A stretch of 64,000 nucleotides of DNA from Actinomadura chibensis NBRC 106107. Its GTDB lineage: Bacteria; Actinomycetota; Actinomycetes; Streptosporangiales; Streptosporangiaceae. Position numbers and translations under genes: made by a program. Below the pieces are notes generated by a model. That model searched no databases. It saw only the letters and a list, made by a program, of their open reading frames with translations, and was not told the origin of the DNA. Each line of letters opens with the position of its first letter. Positions within the stretch are counted from its first letter, which is position 1. Positions 16,573 through 24,513 of this stretch are shown in pieces. The stretch lies in assembly GCF_001552135.1 (NCBI RefSeq), contig NZ_BCQP01000047.1, positions 1 to 64,000 of the forward strand, given 5' to 3'.

Positions 16573-18426
16573 TCAGCCGTCGAGCTGGGAGACGTCGCGG
16601 GCCGCGCCCGTGGACGCCGACGTCGCCATCGCCGCGTAGGCGCGCAGCGCGGCGCTCACCGGGCGGTTCCGGTCGCGCGGCCGGTAGCCGCCGAGGTCGG
16701 CGAGCAGCTTCTCGCGCCGGATCTCCAGCTCGTCGGCGGGGACGTCCAGCTCCAGGACGCGGTTCGGGATGTCGATCACGACGCGGTCGCCGTCCTCGAC
16801 CAGGGCGATGATGCCGCCGCCCGCCGCCTCGGGGGAGGCGTGCCCGATCGACAGGCCGGACGTCCCGCCGGAGAACCGGCCGTCGGTGATCAGCGCGCAC
16901 GCCTTGCCGAGCCCGCGGCCCTTGAGGAAGCTCGTCGGGTACAGCATCTCCTGCATGCCGGGGCCGCCCTTCGGGCCCTCGTAGCGGATCACGACGACGT
17001 CGCCCGCCTTGACCCTGCCGCCGAGGATGCCCTCGACCGCGTCGTCCTGCGACTCGAACACGACGGCGGGGCCGGTGAACGTCCAGAGCTCCTCGTCCAC
17101 CCCGGCGGTCTTGACGATCGCGCCGTCCGGGGCGATGTTGCCGCGCAGGACGGCGAGCCCGCCGTCGGCGGTGTAGGCGTGCTCGACCGAGCGGATGCAG
17201 CCGTTCTCGCGGTCGAGGTCGAGCGACTCCCAGCGGGCGCTCTGGCTGAACGCCGACGTGCTGCGGACGCCGCCGGGCGCGGCGTGGAACAGCTCGACCG
17301 CCTCGGGCAGGACGTCGGGGGAGCGGACGTCCCACTTGGCGACGAACTCGTCCAGGGACGCCGAGTGGATCGAGTGCGCGTCGCGGTGCAGCAGCCCGGC
17401 CCGGTTCAGCTCGCCGAGCAGGGCGGGGATGCCGCCCGCGCGATGGCAGTCCTCGACGTGGTACTTGCCGGTCGCCGGGGCCAGCTTGCAGACGCACGGC
17501 ACGCGGCGGGACAGCTCGTCGATGTCGGAGAGCCCGAAGTCGGCGCCCGCCTCGGTCGCGGCGGCGAGCAGGTGCAGGATCGTGTTGGTGGAGCCGCCCA
17601 TCGCGACGTCCAGCACCATGGCGTTGGCGAACGCGTCGCGGGTCGCGATGTTCAGCGGCAGGACGGAGGCGTCGTCGCCGTCGTAGTAGCGGCGGGCGAT
17701 GTCGACGACGGTGCGGCCCGCGTCCTCGTAGAGGCGGCGGCGGGCGGTGTGCGTGGCGAGGACGGTCCCGTTGCCGGGCAGCGCCAGCCCGATCGCCTCG
17801 GTGAGGCAGTTCATCGAGTTCGCGGTGAACATGCCGGAGCAGGACCCGCAGGTCGGGCAGGCGCTCTCCTCCATCTCCAGCAGCTTCTCCTCCGACAGGG
17901 AGGAGTCGGCGGACGCGATGATCGGGTCGATGAGGTCGAGCTTGTTGCCGTCCATCACGCCCTCGACCGGCTTGCCCGCCTCCATCGGCCCGCCGGACAC
18001 GAACACGGTCGGGATGTTGAGGCGCAGCGCCGCCAGCAGCATCCCCGGCGTGATCTTGTCGCAGTTGGAGACGCAGACGAGCGCGTCCGCGCAGTGCGCG
18101 TTGACCATGTACTCGATCGCGTCGGCGATCAGCTCGCGGGACGGCAGCGAGTACAGCATCCCGTCGTGGCCCATGGCGATGCCGTCGTCGACGGCGATCG
18201 TGTTGAATTCGCGGGGCACGCCGCCCGCCTCGCGGACGGCCCCGGCGACGACCTTGCCGACCTCGTCCAGGTGGACGTGGCCCGGCACGAACTGGGTGAA
18301 GCTGTTCGCCACCGCGACGATCGGCTTGCCGAAGTCCTCGCGTTCGACGCCGCTGGCGCGCATGAGGGCGCGGGCGCCCGCCATGTTGCGGCCGTGGGTG
18401 ACGGTGCGTGACCTGAGCGGTGGCAT
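16573..18426 (-). CDS. ilvD: Dihydroxy-acid dehydratase IlvD
   Basis: Catalyses the dehydration of 2,3-dihydroxy-isovalerate and -3-methylvalerate in valine and isoleucine synthesis, with CoA precursors from the same pathway. The 617-aa length matches E. coli IlvD (616). Iron-sulfur ligands are in CVSNCDKITPGM and CPTCGSCSGMFTANSMNC, and the C-terminal substrate site shows GRFSGGTSGLSIGH. The ATG at 18426 (MPPLRSRT) is preceded by GGAGAGG; the frame remains open upstream but without family similarity. No T-box or leader-peptide attenuator was seen in the 390-base gap before it. Confidence 0.96.
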   Translation of the reverse strand: MPPLRSRTVTHGRNMAGARALMRASGVEREDFGKPIVAVANSFTQFVPGHVHLDEVGKVVAGAVREAGGVPREFNTIAVDDGIAMGHDGMLYSLPSRELIADAIEYMVNAHCADALVCVSNCDKITPGMLLAALRLNIPTVFVSGGPMEAGKPVEGVMDGNKLDLIDPIIASADSSLSEEKLLEMEESACPTCGSCSGMFTANSMNCLTEAIGLALPGNGTVLATHTARRRLYEDAGRTVVDIARRYYDGDDASVLPLNIATRDAFANAMVLDVAMGGSTNTILHLLAAATEAGADFGLSDIDELSRRVPCVCKLAPATGKYHVEDCHRAGGIPALLGELNRAGLLHRDAHSIHSASLDEFVAKWDVRSPDVLPEAVELFHAAPGGVRSTSAFSQSARWESLDLDRENGCIRSVEHAYTADGGLAVLRGNIAPDGAIVKTAGVDEELWTFTGPAVVFESQDDAVEGILGGRVKAGDVVVIRYEGPKGGPGMQEMLYPTSFLKGRGLGKACALITDGRFSGGTSGLSIGHASPEAAGGGIIALVEDGDRVVIDIPNRVLELDVPADELEIRREKLLADLGGYRPRDRNRPVSAALRAYAAMATSASTGAARDVSQLDG

Positions 18427-18816
18427 CTTAGGGACCTCTCCAAGCTGGGGCGTGCGTGCCGTGCGTGTGTACCGTGTGTGCGCGGTCGCGGGTCGCGCGG
18501 ACGTGGGCGCGGCGGGCGAGGCGCCGTACTGGGATCGCAGCGGCGGGTCGCGGCGCTGCCGCCGGCTCAGCGGAGATCGCGCGGCGGGCCGGTGTCCAGT
18601 CGATGCTACCAACCGCCGGGCGCCGCGAACCGCTCCAAGACGTGCGGAAAGCCGGGACGCGGGACGTCCCGGCCTGTCCGTCGTACCGGTGTGCGGGGCG
18701 GACACCGGTCCGCCGTGCTCGTTCGTGCTCGTTCGTGCTCGTTCGTGCTCGTCGCGGCCGCGCGGGGCGGGCGCGGATCGTCCGGGCGGCCCGGGGAAGT
18801 CGGGCCGCGCCGGTCC
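18427..18816. other. Gene-free gap with decamer repeats
   Basis: The space between ilvD and the NERD gene (both on the minus strand) carries three exact tandem decamers GTTCGTGCTC at 18721-18750, with a partial copy just before, and a palindrome GGGACGTCCC near 18660. It must contain the ilvD promoter, but I could not place it. I see no gene. Confidence 0.5.
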
Positions 18817-19659
18817 TCAGTCGGGGTACTTCGGCGGAAGGGCCTTCTCGGCCGCCTGGAAGATCCGCTGGACGTCGCCGTCCGTCAGGATCTTCGGACG
18901 GCGCCGCAGGTACGAGCGCGCCCGGTTGCCCGCGTAGACGTCCACGTCCCTGACCCGCATGACCTTCCACGGGATGGACGGTCCGTAGATCGCCACGGAC
19001 GGCTGCACCGGCACGTCGAACCCGACCGACTCGCCGAGGATGTTGCTCGCCATCTGTGCTTCCCAGCGGGCCTCGTCCAGGCGGTCCTTCTTGTTGAAGG
19101 GGCCGTGGAAGAGCTTGAGGTGGGACATGGTGCGCACGGGGAGGCGCTTGTCCCACTTCTCGGAGTCGATGGCGTAGACGCCGCTCGGGCCGATGACCAG
19201 GTGGTCGATCCGGCCGTCGCTGACGCCCTCGTCGTCGCGCGGGACGGCCCGCGCGTGCAGGACCAGGTACCCGTTGCGCTGCAGGGACCTGAGCTGCTTC
19301 TCGGTGCGCCGCTCCGCCGCCGACGACTTCTGCCACGCCGTGACGGTGGAGGTCGTGCGGGAGCGGCGGACGACGTCCGCGATCACGATGAGGACCGCGA
19401 GCGTGACGCCGAGCCGCCAGCCGGCCACGAGCCCGACCAGGGCGCCCGCGCCGACCGCGACGCCGCCGCGCCACAGCCACCGGCGGGTCCGGGGGTCGTC
19501 GAGCACGCCCGCGACCGCCTCGTCCTCGGGTTCCTCGGGACGCTCCTTCACCGGAGCCTGGTGATGGTGCTCACGCATTTCCTCTGCCGCCGCCTCGTCC
19601 GACCCGGCCGGGGGATTCCCCCTGGCCGCCTGCGAATCGCCCCGCTCCATGATCGCCAT
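18817..19659 (-). CDS. Membrane-anchored NERD domain protein
   Basis: A 280-aa protein. Residues 62-97 form two closely spaced membrane helices (a hairpin); the following domain has the NERD pattern AERRTEKQL, NGYLVLHARAVP, DIDHLVIGPSGVYAID (here GRIDHLVIGP) and SEKWD, related to Holliday-junction-resolvase folds and proposed to be nuclease-related. The acidic N-terminal 60 residues look disordered. The D and E/K core residues of the fold are present, so DNA cleavage is possible but unproven. The ATG at 19659 is preferred for its GGAG; an upstream ATG at 19719 lacks one. Confidence 0.75.
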   Translation of the reverse strand: MAIMERGDSQAARGNPPAGSDEAAAEEMREHHHQAPVKERPEEPEDEAVAGVLDDPRTRRWLWRGGVAVGAGALVGLVAGWRLGVTLAVLIVIADVVRRSRTTSTVTAWQKSSAAERRTEKQLRSLQRNGYLVLHARAVPRDDEGVSDGRIDHLVIGPSGVYAIDSEKWDKRLPVRTMSHLKLFHGPFNKKDRLDEARWEAQMASNILGESVGFDVPVQPSVAIYGPSIPWKVMRVRDVDVYAGNRARSYLRRRPKILTDGDVQRIFQAAEKALPPKYPD

Positions 19660-19847
19660 GGTGACGCTCCGTGTTCCTTTCCCTTCGGGGGCATGATCCT
19701 CCGTGCGCAGAGTAATCATCAGTCCGGTTGGCGACTAGTCATGCCGGGTTAATAGTTTTGTCGCCGCGCGTGAGTGATTCACTGCCGTCAGGGATGGGTA
19801 CGAAAGTATTCTTCTCCCTTCGACCGCTGTCATCCTGCCTGCCCTCT

Positions 19848-19876
19848 TTGATGCCCGCGCACACGGCGTCTAGCGT
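19848..19876 (+). promoter_or_regulatory. Promoter of the amidase gene, likely leaderless
   Basis: TTGATG (19848-19853) and TAGCGT (19871-19876) are separated by exactly 17 bases. The GTG start at 19885 lies 8 bases after the -10 element, where transcription should begin, and no ribosome binding site is present. Confidence 0.6.
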
Positions 19877-19884
19877 TCCGGTTT

Positions 19885-21309
19885 GTGACACAACCTCATG
19901 ACCTCAGCGCCACCCGCATGGCGGCGGCCGTCCGCACCCGGGAAGTATCGCCGGTCGAGCTGACCGACCACTACCTGGCCCGTATCGAACGGCTCGACGC
20001 GCAGGTCGGCGCGTACGCGACGGTCACCGCCGAGCGGGCCCGCGACGAGGCCAGGCTCGCGGAGAAGGCGGTCCTGGACGCCGCCGACCCGGCGGAGCTG
20101 CCGCCGCTGCTCGGCGTCCCCGTCCCGGTGAAGGACCTGAACCTCGTGGACGGCGTCCGGACCACCTTCGGCTCGGCCGTGTACGCCGACCTGACCGGGT
20201 TCGCCGACGACAACGTCGTGACGCGGCTCAGGGACGCGGGCTCCGTCCTGCTCGGCAAGACGGCGGCGCCGGAGTTCGGGCTGCCCTGCTACACCGAGGG
20301 CGCGGTGTCCCCGCCCGCGCGGACGCCGTGGGACACCTCCCGGTCGGCGGGCGGGTCCAGCGGCGGCGCCGCGGCGGCGGTCGCGGCCGGGCTGGCGCCG
20401 GTCGCGCAGGGCAGCGACGGCGGCGGGTCGATCCGCATCCCGAGCAGCGTGTGCGGGCTGGTCGGGATCAAGCCGACCCGGGGCCGGGTGTCGCACGGGC
20501 CGATCGTCCCGGACCTGTTCGGGCTGTCGGCGAACGGGCCCATCGCGCGGACCGTCCGCGACGCCGCCCTCCTCCTGGACGTGATGGCGGGCCACATGCC
20601 CGGCGACCTGTACGCCGCGCCGCCGGTCGATGGAGCGTTCTCCGCCTACGCGGAGCGCCCGCCGGGGCGGCTGCGGATCGCGCGGAGCATCCAGCCCGCC
20701 GTGCCGGACGCCGAGGTGCACCCCGACTGCGTCGCCGCCTACGAGGAGGCGTCCGCGCTGCTGGAGGAGCTGGGGCACGAGGTCGTGGAGCTGCCGCAGG
20801 TGTTCGGGCCCGACCTCGTCCCGCACTTCGAGACGCTCTGGGGCGTGATGGCGACGCTGACGCCCGTCGCGGCCGAGAGCGAGCACCTCCTCCAGCCGCT
20901 GACCCGCTGGCTGCGGGCGCGCGGCGAGGCGACCGGCGCGCCGAGCCTGCTCCAGGCGCACGCGGCGCTGCAGAGCGCGCTCCGGGCGGCGTTCCCCGTG
21001 ATGGACGGGTTCGACGCCATCCTGCACCCGACCCTGGCCCAGCCGCCCGCCCCGGTCGGCTACTTCCACGACCAGGAGCCCGCCGAGAACTTCGAGCGGC
21101 AGAAGCGGTTCACGCCGTTCTGCGCGATGTACAACATCTCGGGCCAGCCGTCGGTGAACGTCCCGCTGCACTGGACCGGCGACGGGCTGCCGATCGGGAT
21201 CATGCTCTCCGGGCGGCTCGGCGGCGAGGGGACGCTGATCTCGCTGTCCGCCCAGCTTGAGGAGGCCCGCCCCTGGATCGACCGCAAGCCCCCGATCTGG
21301 ACGGCGTGA
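19885..21309 (+). CDS. Amidase (amidase signature family)
   Basis: A 474-aa hydrolase of carboxamides. The Ser-cisSer-Lys triad is intact: Lys83 in PVPVKDLN, cis-Ser158 in GGSSGG and nucleophile Ser182 in GSDGGGSIRIP. No signal peptide or CxxC motif (so not GatA by context; no gatB or gatC is nearby). Substrate unknown; the closest broad annotation would be an aryl- or short-chain amidase. The start is a GTG without Shine-Dalgarno, explained by a leaderless promoter. malQ follows after 28 bases. Confidence 0.9.
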   Translation: MTQPHDLSATRMAAAVRTREVSPVELTDHYLARIERLDAQVGAYATVTAERARDEARLAEKAVLDAADPAELPPLLGVPVPVKDLNLVDGVRTTFGSAVYADLTGFADDNVVTRLRDAGSVLLGKTAAPEFGLPCYTEGAVSPPARTPWDTSRSAGGSSGGAAAAVAAGLAPVAQGSDGGGSIRIPSSVCGLVGIKPTRGRVSHGPIVPDLFGLSANGPIARTVRDAALLLDVMAGHMPGDLYAAPPVDGAFSAYAERPPGRLRIARSIQPAVPDAEVHPDCVAAYEEASALLEELGHEVVELPQVFGPDLVPHFETLWGVMATLTPVAAESEHLLQPLTRWLRARGEATGAPSLLQAHAALQSALRAAFPVMDGFDAILHPTLAQPPAPVGYFHDQEPAENFERQKRFTPFCAMYNISGQPSVNVPLHWTGDGLPIGIMLSGRLGGEGTLISLSAQLEEARPWIDRKPPIWTA

Positions 21310-21337
21310 CCCCGCCCGCACCGGGCATGGTGCAGGG

Positions 21338-23419
21338 ATGGCCGACGAACTGACCAGGCTGGCCGAGTACCACGGCGTCGCGACCCGCTACGCCGACTGG
21401 CGCGGACGCGAGGTCGCCGTCGCGCCGGACACGCTCGTCGCGGTGCTGGCCGCGCTCGGGGTGGACGCCTCCTCCCCGGCGGGCGTCCGCGACGCGCTGG
21501 AACGGGAGCGGGCGCGGGCGGACACGCTGCCGCCGGCCCTCGTCGTCCGGCGGGCGGGCGGCGGCGCCACCGGCCCGATCCTCGCCGAGCTCCGCCGCTA
21601 CCTCGGGCAGGACGAGGACGCCGAGGTCGAGATCGAGATCGGCGGCGGCGAGCCGCCCGGGCTCGGGTTCGAGCCGCTGGAGCAGCGGGCCGACGTGCCG
21701 TCCGGCGGGCACCGGCTGCGCGTCCGCCGCCTGCGCGACCGGCATCCGGTCCACGTGCAGTTGCTGGTGGCGCCCGCGGCGCTCCGGCCGCCGCCGCGCG
21801 CCTGGGGGTTCACGGCGCAGCTCTACTCGGTGCGCTCGCGCGCGTCCTGGGGGCTCGGCGACCTGCGCGACCTGGCCGACCTCGCGGCCTGGTCCGGACG
21901 GGCGCTCGGCGCGGGCTTCGTCCTCGTCAACCCGCTGCACGCGACCGAGCCCGTCCCGCCGGTCGGGCCGTCGCCGTACTCGCCCGCGAGCCGCCGCTTC
22001 CCCTCGCCGCTCTACCTGCGGATCGAGGACATGCCCGAGTACGCCGCGCTGACCGCCGACGACCGGGAGCGGTTCGCGGCGACGGCCGCCGAGCTGCGCG
22101 CGGGCACGGGCCTGCTCGACCGGGACGCGGTGTGGGCGGGCAAGCTCGCCGCGTTCGAGGCGCTGTACCGCGTCCGCCGGGACGGCCCCGACCCGGCCTT
22201 CGACGAGTTCCGCCGCCGCGAGGGCCCGGCGCTCGCCCGCTTCGCGACCTGGTGCGCGATCAGCGAGGAGCAGGGGACGTCCGACTGGCGGCGCTGGCCA
22301 TCCGCGCTCCAGCGGGCGGGCGACCACGCCGTGCTGGACGACCCGTCCCGGCACGCCCGCGCCGCGTTCCACGAATGGCTCCAGTGGCGGCTGGACGGCC
22401 AGCTCGCGGCGGCGCAGCGGGCGGCCCTGGACGCGGGGATGGCGGTCGGGATCGTCCACGACCTGGCGGTCGGCGTCCCGCACGGCAGCGCCGACACGTG
22501 GGCCGACCGGTCCCTGTACGCGCCGGGGATGAGCGTCGGCGCGCCCCCGGACGAGTTCAACCAGCGCGGCCAGGACTGGGGCCAGCGGCCGTGGCGCCCG
22601 GACGCGCTCGCCCGCGGCGGCTACGCGCCGTTCCGGGAGCTCGCGGCGGCGGCGCTGCGGCACGCGGGCGGGATCCGGCTGGACCACGCCATGCAGGTGT
22701 CGCGGCTGTGGTGGGTGCCGGAGGGCGCGTCCCCGGCGGACGGCACCTACGTCCGCTACGACCGCGACGCGCTGCTCGGCTGCCTGACCTGGGAGGCGGA
22801 GCGGTTCGGCGCGGTGGTGGTCGGGGAGGACCTCGGCACGGTCGAGGCGGGGCTGCGCGAGGAACTCGCCGGGCGGGGCGTGTTCGGCACGTCGCTGCTC
22901 TGGTTCGAGCGCGACGCGGCGGGACGTCCGAAACCGGCGGAGCGGTGGCGCGAGTGCTCCCTCGCCACGGTCGGGACGCACGACATGCCGCCGATCAGCG
23001 GGTTCGCGCACGGCGACCACATCGACCTGCGCGACCGGCTCGGGCTCCTCACCCGCCCCCGCGCGGACGAGGAGGACGACCACCGCCGCGCCCTGTCCGG
23101 CTGGCTGGACGTCCTGCACGAGGAAGGTCTGCTGGACGTCCCGCCCGGCGAGGTCATGCGGGCCCTCGCGGACGGCTCCACCGCCTACGACGAGCGGATC
23201 GCGACGGCGCTCCACGACTTCCTGGCCCGCACCCCGGCCCGGCTCGTCGGCGTCTCCCTCGCCGACGCCGTCGGCGAGCGCCGCACCCAGAACCAGCCCG
23301 GCACCACCGACGAGTACCCGAACTGGCGCGTGCCCCTCGCCGACGCGGGCGGGACGCCCGTCCTGCTGGAGGACCTCGAAGCCCGCGCGCTGAACCTCTT
23401 CAGCCGAGCGCCGCGGTGA
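21338..23419 (+). CDS. malQ: 4-alpha-glucanotransferase (amylomaltase) MalQ
   Basis: Transfers alpha-1,4-glucan segments between maltodextrins, in GH77. The 693-aa protein has a non-catalytic N-terminal region (about residues 1-150) typical of actinobacterial and E. coli-type MalQ, then the barrel. The nucleophile Asp449 (in RLDHAMQ), acid/base Glu497 (in VGEDLGTVE) and the third acid in THDMPPISG are visible. ATG at 21338 gives the normal N-terminus MADELTRLAEYHGV; a longer frame exists without support. Its 3' end overlaps the convergent unknown gene by 20 bases. No other glycogen or maltose genes are nearby. Confidence 0.95.
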   Translation: MADELTRLAEYHGVATRYADWRGREVAVAPDTLVAVLAALGVDASSPAGVRDALERERARADTLPPALVVRRAGGGATGPILAELRRYLGQDEDAEVEIEIGGGEPPGLGFEPLEQRADVPSGGHRLRVRRLRDRHPVHVQLLVAPAALRPPPRAWGFTAQLYSVRSRASWGLGDLRDLADLAAWSGRALGAGFVLVNPLHATEPVPPVGPSPYSPASRRFPSPLYLRIEDMPEYAALTADDRERFAATAAELRAGTGLLDRDAVWAGKLAAFEALYRVRRDGPDPAFDEFRRREGPALARFATWCAISEEQGTSDWRRWPSALQRAGDHAVLDDPSRHARAAFHEWLQWRLDGQLAAAQRAALDAGMAVGIVHDLAVGVPHGSADTWADRSLYAPGMSVGAPPDEFNQRGQDWGQRPWRPDALARGGYAPFRELAAAALRHAGGIRLDHAMQVSRLWWVPEGASPADGTYVRYDRDALLGCLTWEAERFGAVVVGEDLGTVEAGLREELAGRGVFGTSLLWFERDAAGRPKPAERWRECSLATVGTHDMPPISGFAHGDHIDLRDRLGLLTRPRADEEDDHRRALSGWLDVLHEEGLLDVPPGEVMRALADGSTAYDERIATALHDFLARTPARLVGVSLADAVGERRTQNQPGTTDEYPNWRVPLADAGGTPVLLEDLEARALNLFSRAPR

Positions 23420-24404
23420 TCCGCTTCGTGACGTCGTGGAGCAGCGTGTCGGGACGCAGGTCGGCGGCGGCGATCGCCGAGAACAGCGCGGGCAGGCCGG
23501 GCAGCGGATAGGGGTCGTCGTCCGCGCCCGCCAGGGCCTTCTTGCCGAGCGGCTGGTGCGCGAGCGACGTGCGGGCCCGCGTCCACGCCGCCTGGACCTC
23601 CTCCGGCGACGGCACCCCGAACCCGTGCCCGACCGGCGCCGCGTGCCGCAGCTTGACCAGCGCGCCGTCGGTGAAGTCGGCGGCGAGCCGGCACCGGGCG
23701 GCGAGGTCGGCGCGGACGAGGCCGTCCAGCCGGGTCACGACCGTGCAGGGGGTGCGGCAGCGGGCCGCGCAGTCGCCGAGCGCGGCGGCGACCTGGCTGT
23801 GCTGGCGGTCCAGGTAGGCGCGCCAGCCCGGCCCCGGCTCGCGCGACACGCGGAGCGTCCGCTCGCAGGCGGCGCGCTCCGGACGGGTGTGGTCGCACAT
23901 CCGCGGCTTCGCCGGGTCGAGGGGGACGCCGAACCGGCTGCCCTCCCCGTTCACCGCCGCGCCGATCCTGGCCGGGTCGCCGGCGTGCCCGAGGACCGGC
24001 TCCCAGGCGAGCATCGGCAGGTACTCGCTGGCGATGTGCACGGCCGCGACCAGCGCCGCCATGTCCCGCCGGTACCAGCGGACCGCGACGACCTCCAGCA
24101 GCAGCGAGTACGCGGGACGCAGGCTGGCGAGCGCCCCGCGCGGCCGCTCCCGCGCCGTCTGCGGCATCCGGCTGGCCCGCGCCCGGTCGAGCAGGTCGGC
24201 GGGGACCTCGCCGACCGCCTCGGGCATGCCGAAGTCCTCGGCGTCGAGGTCGAGGACGCGCTGCCCGAACGCGCAGAGCGCCGCGACCCGGGCGGCCCCG
24301 GCGGCCTTGCCGTCCGCCAGGGCGCCCTCGGCGATCAGGGCCTCCAGGTCGCCGAAGGCGTACCGGCGCGCCAGCGCGGTCAGAACGTCCCGAGCCGTCT
24401 TCAC
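23400..24404 (-). CDS. Unknown protein with Cys/His cluster
   Basis: A 334-aa soluble, helix-rich protein that I do not recognise. Its striking feature is a group of potential metal ligands: Cys170, His172, Cys180, His202, Cys212, Cys216 and Cys220, spaced as CxH, then C, then H, and CxxxCxxxC. The last three could bind an iron-sulfur cluster or zinc. GTG at 24404 is chosen for GGGGAGGGG just upstream. The stop lies 20 bases inside the convergent malQ gene. No partner gene suggests a role. Confidence 0.7.
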   Translation of the reverse strand: MKTARDVLTALARRYAFGDLEALIAEGALADGKAAGAARVAALCAFGQRVLDLDAEDFGMPEAVGEVPADLLDRARASRMPQTARERPRGALASLRPAYSLLLEVVAVRWYRRDMAALVAAVHIASEYLPMLAWEPVLGHAGDPARIGAAVNGEGSRFGVPLDPAKPRMCDHTRPERAACERTLRVSREPGPGWRAYLDRQHSQVAAALGDCAARCRTPCTVVTRLDGLVRADLAARCRLAADFTDGALVKLRHAAPVGHGFGVPSPEEVQAAWTRARTSLAHQPLGKKALAGADDDPYPLPGLPALFSAIAAADLRPDTLLHDVTKRITAALG

Positions 24405-24440
24405 ATCGACCCCTCCCCGTGACCCCGGCGGTGCCGCCGT

Positions 24441-24475
24441 CCCCGTGACCATGTAACGATCGCACGGTCACGGGG
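24441..24475 (-). terminator. Inverted repeat between pepN and the unknown gene
   Basis: CCCCGTGACC (24441-24450) pairs with GGTCACGGGG (24466-24475) across a 15-base loop. It lies 39 bases past the pepN stop and upstream of the unknown gene's start, so it may end pepN transcripts or regulate the next gene. Confidence 0.5.
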
Positions 24476-24513
24476 CACCCGCACAGGGTCATCGAGGCCG
24501 GGTCAGGCCGGGG

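Noticed and set aside
18427..18816. T-box or peptide attenuator upstream of ilvD
   Set aside because: No run of Ile/Val/Leu codons in a short ORF and no T-box sequence was found.
21200..23215. 671-codon open frame antisense to malQ
   Set aside because: Arg/Ala/Pro-rich shadow of a strongly GC3-biased gene; MalQ motifs on the plus strand are decisive. The same applies to the long frames antisense to the prolyl oligopeptidase (12944-15211), ilvD (16840-18411) and ettA (1822-3840).
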